A stretch of DNA of 48,514 nt from Nocardiopsis sp. JB363 (GCF_900143625.1 NZ_FRFF01000043.1:1-48514); one strand, 5' to 3'. Shown: positions 28,242 to 37,628, counted from the stretch's first letter. Made by a program: numbers and translations. The notes: generated by a model from the sequence alone, not told the origin.

Positions 28242-29333
28242 GTGTCCCACCCCTCCAGACCCACTTTCGATCCGGCACTCCCCGACAGGACCATCGAACG
28301 GCTGCGCGCCCACACCGACCGGCTCATCCCCGCCGCCAAGGGTCCGCCGCGCCGCCCCACCTGGCGTGAGAGCGCCCTGGGCCTGCTCCTGGGAGGCACC
28401 TCCGCCGCCGCCCTCGCCCTCCTCGTGGACTCCCTCCTCGTCCCCCTGACGCTCCTGTTGTGTCTGGGCGGGACCATCCTCCTACTCGGACTGGTCTCCC
28501 GTCGGGGCAGCATCACCGACGACTGGCCCGACCTGATCATGCACGCGTTCTGGGCGCTGCCCACCTCGCTCGCCGGGGTCCTCGGCGCGCACTGGATCGC
28601 CTCCGAGGTGCTGGGCACCGCCCTGCCGGGCGACCCGGCCCTGGCCGCGCTCTACCTCACCGCCGGCGCGGCAGGCAGCGCCGCCATCATGCGCCCGGGC
28701 ATGCATGCCCGCCTGGCCGCCGAACACCACGACTCGTACGTGCTGCCCGAGGACTTCGGTCGTCCCTCCTCCTTCGCCACCCGCCGGGAGGAACCCGAGT
28801 CGCACCTGTTCGCGCGCCTGCAACAGGCCACCGACCGGGTCGAGGAGGGTCGCCACGTCCTCGGCCATTCCTTCGACGCCTCCCACACCCTGCCCCTGTT
28901 ACGCCAGGAGGAGTGGCGGCTGTCCCAGGAGCTGCTCCGGCTGCGCTCCCTGCGCCGCGAACTCGTCCAACGACGCAAGGACGCCGTCTCTGACCAGGTC
29001 ACCCGCGCCCTGGCTCCACAGAACGAGGCCGTCGCCCGCGCCCACAGGGCGCTCTCGCACCGGGTCGACGAACTCGCCGCCTACGGCGAACGCGTCCACG
29101 CCGCCGTCATCGCCCACCACGAATGGGAACAGTGCCAGGAGATCGCCGACCGGGCCGCCGACTACGCCGACCTGGCTCTCACCTCCGGGCAGGACCCCGC
29201 CCCCACCGAGGAACTCGACTCCAGCCTGCTGAGCGTGCGCGCCGCGCACAGCGTGCGGGAGGAACTGGTCCGCGAAGCCGTGACGGCCGGCACCACGCTG
29301 TCCGACGCCCTGGACAAGGACCCCGAAGCCTAG
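28242..29333 (+). CDS. Membrane protein with cytoplasmic helical domain, unknown function
   Basis: A 363-residue protein I do not recognise. Hydrophobic segments at about residues 45-63, 66-86, 98-120 and 130-150 suggest four membrane helices, followed by a charged helical region (about 180-340) with heptad-like runs such as EEWRLSQELLRLRSLRRELV, likely a coiled coil. The general shape resembles actinobacterial phage-shock or envelope-stress proteins but there is no diagnostic motif. Start is GTG at 28242 with GAGG upstream. It is divergent from uvrB and ends 3 bp before the convergent MarR gene. Confidence 0.75.
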   Translation: MSHPSRPTFDPALPDRTIERLRAHTDRLIPAAKGPPRRPTWRESALGLLLGGTSAAALALLVDSLLVPLTLLLCLGGTILLLGLVSRRGSITDDWPDLIMHAFWALPTSLAGVLGAHWIASEVLGTALPGDPALAALYLTAGAAGSAAIMRPGMHARLAAEHHDSYVLPEDFGRPSSFATRREEPESHLFARLQQATDRVEEGRHVLGHSFDASHTLPLLRQEEWRLSQELLRLRSLRRELVQRRKDAVSDQVTRALAPQNEAVARAHRALSHRVDELAAYGERVHAAVIAHHEWEQCQEIADRAADYADLALTSGQDPAPTEELDSSLLSVRAAHSVREELVREAVTAGTTLSDALDKDPEA

Positions 29334-29336
29334 AGG

Positions 29337-29774
29337 TCACGCGGCCCGGAAGGCCGCCTGCACGGTCTCGCCGATCCGTCGTTGAATCGGATCGGCGCCG
29401 GCACCGAACAGCTGTTCGTCGACGCTACCGACCGCTTTCATCGCCTCGCCCAGGACCCGCCGCCCCTCGTCGGTGAGCGTGATCCTGGACGCGGCACCGG
29501 CACGGGCCGTGTCGTCCTGTACCAGGCCGGCGGTCTTGAGCGCCTTCACCGCGGTGTGCGTGCTCTGGACCGTGATGCCCGACATCCGGGCCAGGTCACT
29601 GAACGAAGCGCCCGGAACACCCGCGATGTGCCCGAGCAGCCCGAGCCGACCCACCGTCAGCCCGAGTTCCGAGAGGGCATCGCTCAGCTCCGACTCGATC
29701 GTCCGGGCCAGTGTGAGCAGCAGCACCGACGTGCTCGTCACAGGGGCGCCGGGCCACACTTCTTCGTCCGCCAT
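29337..29774 (-). CDS. MarR-family transcriptional regulator
   Basis: A 145-residue winged-helix repressor. The HTH core is LLGHIAGVPGASFSDLARMS with recognition helix ITVQSTHTAVKAL, and the wing has LTDEGRRVLGEAMKAVG. Length is typical. It is divergent from a small membrane protein, and a palindrome CCTTCAG-N5-CTGAAGG covers the -10 region of that gene, so the membrane protein and possibly the regulator itself are the likely targets. Ligand unknown. Confidence 0.9.
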   Translation of the reverse strand: MADEEVWPGAPVTSTSVLLLTLARTIESELSDALSELGLTVGRLGLLGHIAGVPGASFSDLARMSGITVQSTHTAVKALKTAGLVQDDTARAGAASRITLTDEGRRVLGEAMKAVGSVDEQLFGAGADPIQRRIGETVQAAFRAA

Positions 29775-29829
29775 GGCCTCATTCTCCTCCAGGGGAAACC
29801 CCGGTCGTCTCCGATGAGCGGCGCACTGT

Positions 29830-29851
29830 TATCCTTCAGCATGCCTGAAGG
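29830..29851 (+). promoter_or_regulatory. MarR-type operator over a -10 element
   Basis: The arms CCTTCAG (29833-29839) and CTGAAGG (29845-29851) are perfect, spaced by 5 bp. A -10-like TATCCT (29830-29835) overlaps the left arm. It lies between the divergent MarR gene and the small membrane protein gene. Confidence 0.6.
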
Positions 29852-29921
29852 TGGGGGGATGGCCAACGCGCCGGCCCCGGTTTTCGGCCCCGCCCCTCTC
29901 TACCGAACGGAACTCGTGTCC

Positions 29922-30278
29922 ATGCTCGAAATCATCCAGTCGTGTCTCCTGACCGCTCACCTGTTCGGCATGGCCGCGATCGTCGGCACGTTCTTCGTGC
30001 AGATGCGCCGAAGCACCGGCTTCGCCACCGGCCTCATGCTCGGAGGAGCGATCGTCCAGGTCGCCACCGGCATGGCAATGGTCGGCGTCGGCTACGCGAC
30101 GGGCACCGAGGTGAACCACGTCAAGATCGCCGTGAAGCTCGGTATCGGGGTCACCGTGCTCGTCACGGCCCTCCTGGCCGCACGCGCTCGGAGCCGCGAA
30201 GGCAGGGTCAAGCCCCTGTTCCACACCGCGGGAGGACTGGCGACCGTGAACGTCCTGGTCGCCGCGCTCTGGCAGTGA
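29922..30278 (+). CDS. Small four-helix membrane protein, MarR-linked
   Basis: A 118-residue hydrophobic protein with about four membrane spans (residues roughly 3-22, 32-52, 65-82 and 98-115). I find no named family; similar small proteins occur in actinomycetes as hypothetical integral membrane proteins. The start is uncertain: ATG 29922 fits the first helix, GTG 29916 is two codons earlier, and ATG 29841, five bases past the TATCCT element, would give a leaderless longer form. Divergent from the MarR gene and probably its target; a transport or drug-resistance accessory role is only a guess. Confidence 0.72.
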   Translation: MLEIIQSCLLTAHLFGMAAIVGTFFVQMRRSTGFATGLMLGGAIVQVATGMAMVGVGYATGTEVNHVKIAVKLGIGVTVLVTALLAARARSREGRVKPLFHTAGGLATVNVLVAALWQ

Positions 30279-30290
30279 TCCCTACCTGAG

Positions 30291-30893
30291 TCAGGGCGCG
30301 CGTTCCAGGAGCTCACGCCACAGTTCGGCGACACGGTCGGACAGGTCCTCGCGGGTTCCGGAGTTGTCCACGACGAAGTCGGCGGCGGCCAGGCGCGTCT
30401 CACGGTCGGCTTGGGCGGCCATGCGTGCCCGCACCTGCTCACGCGGCATACCGCGGTCACCGGACACCCGCTCCACCCGCACCTCGTCGGGGGTGTCGAC
30501 CACGACCACCACGTCGTAGAGGGACTCCAGACCGTTCTCCACCAGCAGCGGGACGTCGTAGACCACGACCTCGGCGTCGGAGGCCACGGCCTCCTCCATC
30601 AACCGGCCGCTGCGCTCGCCGACCTTCGGGTGGACGATGGCGTTGAGTCTGGCCAGCCGGGCCTCGTCGGCGAACACCAGCTCACCCAGCCTGGGTCGGT
30701 CCAGACGACCGTCGGGGGTGAGCACCCCTTCCCCGAACTCGGCGATGATCTCGGACAGCCCGGGCGTTCCCGGTTCCACCACCTCGCGGGCGATGGCGTC
30801 GGCGTCGACGACCACCGCCCCGTAGCCGGCCAACGCGGCCGAGACCGCGCTCTTGCCCGAACCGATCCCGCCGGTGAGTCCCACTTTCAGCAT
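30291..30893 (-). CDS. coaE: Dephospho-CoA kinase
   Basis: A 200-residue kinase for the last step of coenzyme A synthesis. The P-loop is [14 protein letters not shown] at residues 5-18, followed by [24 protein letters not shown] and the LID-region [11 protein letters not shown]. Length matches the single-domain enzyme; many actinomycete versions carry a C-terminal UPF0157 extension, which is absent here. It follows the GNAT gene and rpsA on the same strand, the usual order. Confidence 0.95.
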   Translation of the reverse strand: MLKVGLTGGIGSGKSAVSAALAGYGAVVVDADAIAREVVEPGTPGLSEIIAEFGEGVLTPDGRLDRPRLGELVFADEARLARLNAIVHPKVGERSGRLMEEAVASDAEVVVYDVPLLVENGLESLYDVVVVVDTPDEVRVERVSGDRGMPREQVRARMAAQADRETRLAAADFVVDNSGTREDLSDRVAELWRELLERAP

Positions 30894-30926
30894 GCGCCAA
30901 ACCCTAGAGGTCGAACCGCGCCGTCG

Positions 30927-31424
30927 TCACACCGACCCCGCCGTCACCTGCTCCAATTCCTTGCGCATGTGCACCATCACCCGGTGGTCGGCGACGCGCT
31001 CCCGGTGTGTCTCGGCGAACCCCAGCCTCCGGTACAGACGCTGCTCGGTGGTGTTCTGCGCCCCCGCGAACAAGGTCAACGCCGCCAACCCCGGGCGACG
31101 GCTCCGCAGGTCCTCCTCCAGCCGCTCCATCAACGCCCGGGCGATCCCGCGCCCGCGAACGTCGGGGGCCACGACCAGCCGGCTCACGATCCCGGTCGTG
31201 TCGGTGGTCACCGCGCGCACCGCACCCACCAGGCGGTGCCCCACCACCGCCTTGAGCACCAAGGCGTCGCCCGAGGCCAACAGTCCCTCGATCCGGGACA
31301 GCCCCTCGGTGAGCGGCAGGATGAACGGGTCGCCGTAGGTCTGTGCCTCGTCGACGTAGGCGGCACGCTGAAGGGTGAACAGCTCCCCCGCGTCCGCCAC
31401 GGTGACCGGGTGGATGTCGAACAA
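30927..31424 (-). CDS. GNAT-family N-acetyltransferase
   Basis: A 165-residue single-domain acetyltransferase. The acetyl-CoA motif is RLVVAPDVRGRGIARALME, followed by LFAGAQNTTEQRLYRRLGF. The start is set at TTG 31424, because GAGGAGG ends five bases upstream and it begins the fold (FDIHPVTVADAGELF). A longer frame to 31493 would run through the rpsA terminator hairpin and is unlikely. Substrate unknown; ElaA- or RimI-like modification cannot be told apart here. Confidence 0.8.
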   Translation of the reverse strand: MFDIHPVTVADAGELFTLQRAAYVDEAQTYGDPFILPLTEGLSRIEGLLASGDALVLKAVVGHRLVGAVRAVTTDTTGIVSRLVVAPDVRGRGIARALMERLEEDLRSRRPGLAALTLFAGAQNTTEQRLYRRLGFAETHRERVADHRVMVHMRKELEQVTAGSV

Positions 31425-31444
31425 AATCGCCTCCTCGGACACGG

Positions 31445-31481
31445 CGAGGGGCCGCCCCCACGAAGTGGGGACGGCCCCTCG
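31445..31481. terminator. Terminator hairpin after rpsA
   Basis: A 17-bp stem with one mismatch (left arm from 31445, right arm to 31481) around the loop GAA, centred on GGGGCCG/CGGCCCC. It lies about 40 bp after the rpsA stop, without a T-run. The same GGGGCCG/CGGCCCC core recurs at 40255, 44894, 46658 and 46922. Confidence 0.75.
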
Positions 31482-31519
31482 AACAACCGTCACTCGGGCA
31501 GAAGCCCGGCGGAAGAGGC

Positions 31520-33019
31520 CTAGGCCTCGCCGCCCGCGAGCTTCTCGCGCAGAGCGGCCAGGGCCTCGTCGGAGGCCAGGGCACCGCTGCTGGAGTCGGA
31601 GGTGCCGGCGGAACCGGTGCTCGGGGCACTGTCGCCGTCGGTGTACTCCTCCTCTTCCTCCGGAGCAGGAGCGTTGGCGGCGTCGGCCTCGGCCGCGAGC
31701 GCCTCCTCGACCTGCTTGCGGTGAGCCTCGAAGCGAGCCTGCGCCTCGGCGTAGCTGCGCTCCCAGTCGTCCCGCTGAGCCTCGAAGCCCTCAAGCCATT
31801 CGCCGGACTCGGAGTCGAAGCCCTCGGGGTACTTGTAGTTCCCCTGCTCGTCGTAGTCCGCGGCCATGCCGTACAGGGTGGGGTCGAAGTCCACCTGGTC
31901 GGGCGAGACGGCCTCGTTGGCCTGCTTCAGCGAGAGGCTGATGCGACGACGCTCCAGGTCGATGTCGATGATCTTGACGAAGATCTCGGTACCGACCTGA
32001 ACGACCTGCTCGGGCACCTCCACGTGGCGCTCGGCCAGCTCGGAGATGTGGACCAGGCCCTCGATGCCCTCTTCGACACGCACGAACGCACCGAACGGAA
32101 CCAGCTTGGTGACCTTGCCGGGAACGACCTGGCCGATCTGGTGGGTCCGGGCGAACTGCTGCCACGGGTCTTCCTGGGTCGCCTTGAGCGACAGGGAGAC
32201 GCGCTCGCGCTCCATGTCCACGTCGAGAACCTCGACGGTGACCTCCTGGCCGACCTCGACAACCTCGCTCGGGTGGTCGATGTGCTTCCAGGAAAGCTCG
32301 GAGACGTGAACCAGACCGTCGACGCCGCCCAGGTCCACGAAGGCACCGAAGTTGACGATCGAAGAGACGACGCCCTTGCGGATCTGGCCCTTCTGCAGGG
32401 TGTTGAGGAACGTCTGGCGAACCTCGGACTGAGTCTGCTCAAGCCAGGCACGGCGGGACAGGACCACGTTGTTGCGGTTCTTGTCCAGCTCGATGATCTT
32501 GGCTTCGAGCTCACGGCCCACGTAGGGCTGGAGGTCACGGACTCGGCGCATCTCGACCAGGGAGGCCGGCAGGAAGCCGCGGAGGCCGATGTCGAGGATG
32601 AGACCACCCTTGACGACCTCGATGACGGTGCCGGTGACGACGCCGTCCTCTTCCTTGATCTTCTCGATCGTGCCCCAGGCCCGCTCGTACTGAGCGCGCT
32701 TCTTGGACAGGATCAGACGGCCTTCCTTGTCCTCCTTCTGGAGAACGAGGGCTTCGACCTGGTCGCCGACGGCAACTACTTCACCGGGGTCGACGTCGTG
32801 CTTGATCGACAGTTCCCGAGAGGGGATGACACCCTCGGTCTTGTAGCCGATGTCGAGCAAGACCTCGTCTCGATCGACCTTCACGATGGTGCCCTCGACA
32901 ATGTCACCGTCGTTGAAGTACTTGATGGTCTCGTCGATCGCCGCGAGGAAGGCTTCCTCGGACCCGATGTCGTTGACCGCTACCTGGGGTGTCGAGGTGG
33001 CCTCGGTGCTGCTCGTCAT
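31520..33019 (-). CDS. rpsA: 30S ribosomal protein S1
   Basis: A 499-residue protein with four S1 (OB-fold) repeats, the actinomycete form. Repeats begin near residues 40 (GDIVEGTIVKVDRDEVLLDI), 125, 210 (GQIRKGVVSSIVNFGAFVDL) and 295 (GQVVPGKVTKLVPFGAFVRV). The C-terminal 130 residues are acidic and low-complexity. The ATG at 33019 opens the normal N-terminus; the open frame further upstream is leader. A strong promoter lies about 225 bp upstream. Confidence 0.96.
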   Translation of the reverse strand: MTSSTEATSTPQVAVNDIGSEEAFLAAIDETIKYFNDGDIVEGTIVKVDRDEVLLDIGYKTEGVIPSRELSIKHDVDPGEVVAVGDQVEALVLQKEDKEGRLILSKKRAQYERAWGTIEKIKEEDGVVTGTVIEVVKGGLILDIGLRGFLPASLVEMRRVRDLQPYVGRELEAKIIELDKNRNNVVLSRRAWLEQTQSEVRQTFLNTLQKGQIRKGVVSSIVNFGAFVDLGGVDGLVHVSELSWKHIDHPSEVVEVGQEVTVEVLDVDMERERVSLSLKATQEDPWQQFARTHQIGQVVPGKVTKLVPFGAFVRVEEGIEGLVHISELAERHVEVPEQVVQVGTEIFVKIIDIDLERRRISLSLKQANEAVSPDQVDFDPTLYGMAADYDEQGNYKYPEGFDSESGEWLEGFEAQRDDWERSYAEAQARFEAHRKQVEEALAAEADAANAPAPEEEEEYTDGDSAPSTGSAGTSDSSSGALASDEALAALREKLAGGEA

Positions 33020-33242
33020 TTGTGGGTGGACTCCGGATACGGACAGGTTCAGTAGATGGGCACGCCGCGGGGTTCGGGCTGTTCGATCCGTCGTCCAGAT
33101 GTGGGAGAACAGGGCCACATGTACGGAACGAGCCGTCCGTGACCGCCGACTACCTGGTCCAGAGTGGTGACCGATGCGGTGCAACCCTTCGCCCCCAACG
33201 GGGACGACAGACGGCACGCACGAAACCCACAGCACTCTGGCC

Positions 33243-33271
33243 AGAATATGAGACAAGGGCGTCCTGGTCAA
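33243..33271 (-). promoter_or_regulatory. Predicted rpsA promoter
   Basis: Minus-strand TTGACC (33266-33271) and TATTCT (33243-33248) with a 17-bp spacer, close to consensus. The start would lie near 33236, giving a leader of about 215 nt before the ATG at 33019, long enough for S1 autoregulation. The rest of the 416-bp gap 33020-33435 shows no gene. Confidence 0.65.
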
Positions 33272-33435
33272 TCGGAACCCGGGACCGCCAACCCGACGAA
33301 GGGCATATTGGCGGCAACCTACCCGAGCACACCGGTCAAGATCAACCGGACGACGTCGCATGTCCGACGGTGCTTACCGGCACGTAACCTCCTGGCCGCC
33401 ATGCGCTCGCGCACCGGTCCGGGATGAGCGGGAAA

Positions 33436-33903
33436 TCACTCCATCGGAGGCCGTGAACGTGCCCGTTTGACCTCGCCCCGTCGTCGTTTGGCGTCCACTC
33501 GACGCCGTTTGGCGCCCTTGGAGGTCTTGCGCCTGCGCCGCTCCGGTGGCGGAGGCTCGATCGCCTCCGCCAGGACCGCCGCCAGTTTCTCCCGGGCCTC
33601 CAGCCGGTTGCGCACCTGCGACCGGTGGGTCTGCGCCGACACCGTCAGCACCCCCGCCACCAGCCGCCCCTGCAAACGCTCCAACGCCCGGTCCCGCCGG
33701 GTCTCCCCCAGTGCCCGACAGGACGCGACGTCCAGCGACAACGACACCCGGGTATCGGAGGTGTTGACGTGCTGTCCTCCCGGTCCCGAGGATCGGGAGA
33801 ACCGCCACGTCAACGCGTCGGATGGAACGGTCACGGGCCCTACGGCCAGACCTCTCGTGGTCTCGTCCTGCCCCGTCACCGTTCTCATCCCCTCCATCGC
33901 CAC
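33436..33903 (-). CDS. Peptidyl-tRNA hydrolase ArfB-like (release-factor GGQ domain)
   Basis: A 155-residue protein with the class-I release-factor catalytic domain only. The GGQ motif is in RSSGPGGQHVNTSDTRVSL (about residues 37-55), and the C-terminal tail is highly basic (RRRRKTSKGAKRRR), which in ArfB enters the empty mRNA channel of stalled ribosomes. It should rescue non-stop ribosomes by hydrolysing peptidyl-tRNA. The gene is 3 bp downstream of the polA stop on the same strand. Confidence 0.92.
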   Translation of the reverse strand: MAMEGMRTVTGQDETTRGLAVGPVTVPSDALTWRFSRSSGPGGQHVNTSDTRVSLSLDVASCRALGETRRDRALERLQGRLVAGVLTVSAQTHRSQVRNRLEAREKLAAVLAEAIEPPPPERRRRKTSKGAKRRRVDAKRRRGEVKRARSRPPME

Positions 33904-33906
33904 GCC

Positions 33907-36669
33907 CTAATGCGCGGCGTCATGCCAGTTCTGTCCGTTTCCGACCGAAACACCCATCGGAACACGCAGATCATAAGCCGAGCCCATCTCGTGCGTCACG
34001 AGGTTTTCCACCGCCTCGCGCTCACCCGGGGCGATCTCCACCACGAGTTCGTCGTGCACCTGCAACAGCACACGGGAGTCGTACCCTCCCTCGGTGAGCG
34101 CCGCGTCCACCTGCAACATCGCCACCTTGATGATGTCGGCCGCCGAACCCTGGATGGGCGCGTTCAACGCCATCCGCTCGGCCATCTCCCGACGCTGGCG
34201 GTTGTCGCTGGTCAGGTCCGGCAGGTACCGGCGCCGGCCCATGATCGTCTCCGTGTAGCCGACCTTGCGGGCCTGATCCACCACCTCGTTCAGGTAGTCG
34301 CGCACCCCACCGAAACTGGCGAAGTAGTCGTCCATCAGCCTCTTGGCCTCGTCCGGAGCGATCCCCAACTGCTGGGACAGCCCATAGGCGCTCAACCCGT
34401 AGGCCAACCCGTAGCTCATCGCCTTGATCTTGGAACGCGCCTCACCGTCGACCTCTTCCACCGCGATGTCGAACACCTGCGACGCCATCTGCGCGTGGAA
34501 GTCGTAACCGCTGTCGAACGCGTCGATCAGCGCCTGCTCCCCGGACAGGTGCGCCATGATCCGCAGCTCGATCTGGCTGTAGTCGGCGGTCAACAGCTCC
34601 TCGTAGCCTCCGCCGACCACGAACGCCCGCCGGATCCGCCGGCCCACGTCCGTACGCACCGGGATGTTCTGCAGGTTGGGATCGGTGGAGCTGAGCCGCC
34701 CGGTCGCCGCCACCATCTGGTTGAACGTGGTGTGGATGCGGTCGTCGTCGGCCACGGTCTTGATCAGACCCTCGACCGTGGTGCGCAACTTGGTCTGGTC
34801 CCGGTGGTGCAACAGCACCCCCGGCAGCTCGTTGTCGGTCTGTGTGGCCAGCCACGCCAGCGCGTCGGCGTCGGTGGTGTACCCGGTCTTGATCTTCTTC
34901 GTCTTCGGCAGTTCCAGGTCCTCGAACAGCACCTGCTGCAACTGCTTGGGCGAACCCAGGTTGAACTCACGGCCCACGATCTCGTGCGCCCGCTCCATCG
35001 CGGCGCGCCCCGCCGAGGCGAACTCTCCCTGCAACTCCTCCAGGTAGGGACGGTCCGCGGCGATCCCGGCCCGCTCCATCCGCGCCAGCACGTCCACCAA
35101 CGGCAGCTCCACCTCGCGCAGCAGGTGCGCCCCGCCGCGCTTGTCCAGCTCCGCGGCGAGCACCACCGCCAGGTCCCGGGTGGCCGCGGCACGCACCGAC
35201 AGCACACGGCCACGCCCGACGCCCTCGCCCTCATCGTTCAGGTCCAGGGCCAGCTGGTCACCGTCGGTGTCCTCCTCCAGCTCCCGCCCCAGGTACTTGC
35301 GGGTCAGGTCGCTCAGGTCGAACCGGCGCTGACCGGGCTGGGCCAGGTAGGCGGCCAGCGCGGTGTCGCTCACCACCCCGCCCAGAGACCACCCGTGCGC
35401 GCCCAGGGCCAGCAGGGCGCCCTTGTACTCGTGCACCACCTTGGGGCGGTCGGCGTCGGCGAGGAACGCCCCGAGCGCCTCGGTGTCGGCCGCGTCCAGC
35501 AGAGTGGGGTCCACGTACAGAGAGGCCCCACCGGCCACGGTCACCGACAGCGCGTCCACCCGACCGGTCCCCCGGCCCCAGGTGCCCTCCAAGGCCAACC
35601 CGGCCGGGGCCTGGGCGGTCACATCGTCGACGGCGGCGTGCTCGGTGAGCCAAGCCGCCACCTCGCCGGTACCGGCGACGGTCACCTCGACCTCGAAGCC
35701 CTCACCGGCGCCCTCGATGTCCGCGCCCTCAGCCGACTCGGCGGTGCGCACCACCGAGTACAGGCGATCACGCAGGTTGGAGGCGAACTCCAGGTTGTCG
35801 AAGAGCGCGTCGACACCGGCCCGGTCCGTCTCACCCAGCCCCAGTGCGCCCACCTCGACGTCCAGCGGCACATCGGTGACCAGCTTGTTGAGTCGCTGGT
35901 TGCGCAGCACGTCGGCCACGTGGTCGCGGAAGTTCTGCCCGGCCTTGCCGGTGACCTCGTCGGCCCGCTCCACCAAGTCCTCCAGGGACCCGAACTTACT
36001 GATCCACTTCGCGGCGGTCTTGGGCCCCACCCCGGGTACTCCCGGAAGGTTGTCGGCCTTCTCCCCCACCAACGCCGCCAGGTCCCGGTAGCGCTCGGGT
36101 GAGACCCCGTACTTGTCCTGTACCGCCTCCGGGTTCATCCGACGCAGGTCCGACAGGCTCTTACCCGGGTACAGCACCGTGCAGTTCTCGGTGATCAGTT
36201 GGAAGGCGTCCCGGTCCCCCGAGGCGATCAACACCTCCATGCCCGCCTCGCCGCCCTGATGGGCGAGCGTGGCGATCACGTCGTCGGCCTCGAACCCGGG
36301 CGCCGACAGGTTGGCCACACCGATCAGCCGCATCAGGTCCTGCGTCAACGGCACCTGGGACGGGAACTCCGGCGGGGTCTCCGAACGGCCCCCCTTGTAC
36401 CCGTCGTACTCCTCGTCCCGGAAGGTGGGGCCCGACAGGTCCCACGCCACCGCGACATGCGTGGGCTCCTCATCACGCATCAACTTCACCAACATGGAGG
36501 CGAACCCGTACACGGCGTTGGTCGATTGCCCGGTACTGGTACCGAAGTTCTCCACCGGCAACGCGAAGAACGCACGGAAGGCCATCGAATGGCCGTCCAG
36601 AAGCAGCAGTCGGGGGCGCCCGCCATCGGCCTGGGCTGTCTGTTCGGGGGTCTCTCGATTGGTCACCAC
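33907..36669 (-). CDS. polA: DNA polymerase I
   Basis: A 920-residue polymerase for Okazaki-fragment processing and repair. The N-terminal 5' nuclease opens with LLLLDGHSMAFRAFFALP; a central degenerate 3'-5' exonuclease-like domain lacks the usual acidic residues; the polymerase domain has motif A DYSQIELRIMAHLSG, motif B RSKIKAMSYGLAYGLS and motif C QVHDELVVE. Start is GTG at 36669 or the next GTG at 36666; no Shine-Dalgarno is visible, but TAAGAT ends seven bases before 36669, so a leaderless start is likely. Divergent from the thioesterase gene. Confidence 0.96.
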   Translation of the reverse strand: MVTNRETPEQTAQADGGRPRLLLLDGHSMAFRAFFALPVENFGTSTGQSTNAVYGFASMLVKLMRDEEPTHVAVAWDLSGPTFRDEEYDGYKGGRSETPPEFPSQVPLTQDLMRLIGVANLSAPGFEADDVIATLAHQGGEAGMEVLIASGDRDAFQLITENCTVLYPGKSLSDLRRMNPEAVQDKYGVSPERYRDLAALVGEKADNLPGVPGVGPKTAAKWISKFGSLEDLVERADEVTGKAGQNFRDHVADVLRNQRLNKLVTDVPLDVEVGALGLGETDRAGVDALFDNLEFASNLRDRLYSVVRTAESAEGADIEGAGEGFEVEVTVAGTGEVAAWLTEHAAVDDVTAQAPAGLALEGTWGRGTGRVDALSVTVAGGASLYVDPTLLDAADTEALGAFLADADRPKVVHEYKGALLALGAHGWSLGGVVSDTALAAYLAQPGQRRFDLSDLTRKYLGRELEEDTDGDQLALDLNDEGEGVGRGRVLSVRAAATRDLAVVLAAELDKRGGAHLLREVELPLVDVLARMERAGIAADRPYLEELQGEFASAGRAAMERAHEIVGREFNLGSPKQLQQVLFEDLELPKTKKIKTGYTTDADALAWLATQTDNELPGVLLHHRDQTKLRTTVEGLIKTVADDDRIHTTFNQMVAATGRLSSTDPNLQNIPVRTDVGRRIRRAFVVGGGYEELLTADYSQIELRIMAHLSGEQALIDAFDSGYDFHAQMASQVFDIAVEEVDGEARSKIKAMSYGLAYGLSAYGLSQQLGIAPDEAKRLMDDYFASFGGVRDYLNEVVDQARKVGYTETIMGRRRYLPDLTSDNRQRREMAERMALNAPIQGSAADIIKVAMLQVDAALTEGGYDSRVLLQVHDELVVEIAPGEREAVENLVTHEMGSAYDLRVPMGVSVGNGQNWHDAAH

Positions 36670-36789
36670 AGGAGAAATCTTAGGATGCGCTGGGGACACT
36701 CCGTGGCCATCGCCGCGGGAACACCGCCTCCCACCCCGGCACTTCGCCCGGGTAGGAGGCCACCTGACCGGATCGGAAGGCATCACACT

Positions 36790-37218
36790 ATGAGCACGCA
36801 GGCTCAGGATCTCAAGGAAATGTTGGAGTCCGGAGCACTCACCGGCGGCCTGGGCGCGACCATGGGCATCGAGATCACCGAAGCCTCACCCGAACGCGTC
36901 GTCGGCCGCATGCCCGTCGAGGGCAACCGCCAACCCTTCGGTCTACTGCACGGCGGAGCCTCGTGCGTCCTCGCCGAATCCCTCGGCTCCATCGGTTCCA
37001 CCATCCACGCCCATCAGTTCGGACGCATCGCCGTGGGCATCGAGATCAACGCGACCCACCACCGCTCCGCCACCGACGGGCACGTCACCGGTGTCGCCAC
37101 CCCCGTCCACCTCGGCCGCACCCTCGCCACCTGGGACATCACCATCACCGATGACGCCGACCGGAAAGTGTGCACGTCCCGACTGACCTGCATGCTCCGC
37201 GAAGCACCCCAGGGCTGA
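36790..37218 (+). CDS. PaaI-family hotdog thioesterase
   Basis: A 142-residue single hotdog-fold thioesterase. The signature is RQPFGLLHGGASCVLAESLG, with the catalytic Asn/Glu region before the long helix, and the closing strands GHVTGVATPVHLGRTLATWD. It hydrolyses aromatic or fatty acyl-CoA thioesters; the homologue next to polA is conserved in actinomycetes. GGAAGG precedes the ATG at 36790. Substrate not determinable. Confidence 0.9.
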   Translation: MSTQAQDLKEMLESGALTGGLGATMGIEITEASPERVVGRMPVEGNRQPFGLLHGGASCVLAESLGSIGSTIHAHQFGRIAVGIEINATHHRSATDGHVTGVATPVHLGRTLATWDITITDDADRKVCTSRLTCMLREAPQG

Positions 37219-37370
37219 ACCACCGAGGCACCCCGAACACAAGTCGCACTTCACAGGCGAACCAAGGCGTACTGCACACGGCCCGGCCGTCGCACCACCC
37301 GGTCACCCGACCGAAGCGGTTCGACGGTCGGGCCACGCCATGCCGACACGTCATGACAGATTGCAGCCGA

Positions 37371-37388
37371 GTGACCGTCCTCGGTCAC
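37371..37388. promoter_or_regulatory. Inverted repeat GTGACCG-N4-CGGTCAC in the gap before the first binding-protein gene
   Basis: Perfect 7-bp arms with spacer TCCT, 241 bp upstream of the first liv binding-protein gene. The same 410-bp gap (37219-37628) holds a direct repeat TGATTAAG at 37500-37507 and 37523-37530. No gene is visible; a regulated promoter for the binding protein is the likely content, but I cannot place its -35/-10 with confidence. Confidence 0.4.
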
Positions 37389-37628
37389 ATTCGTCCAATA
37401 ACCAGGACCAAGAGCCCTTACGTTGACCACAGGTTCATAACGGCATGAAGGCGAGTCGGACGCAACGCCCCCCTCCCGCTTCCCGAGACGGAACTTCCAT
37501 GATTAAGCTCCACTAACGCTCCTGATTAAGTCATGCCACACATCGCGGACTTCAGGACGCATCTGCACCATCGGCACGGCTGCGCCACGCAGACCGTGCA
37601 CCGCCGGTTGAACGGAGCGACCACGATC

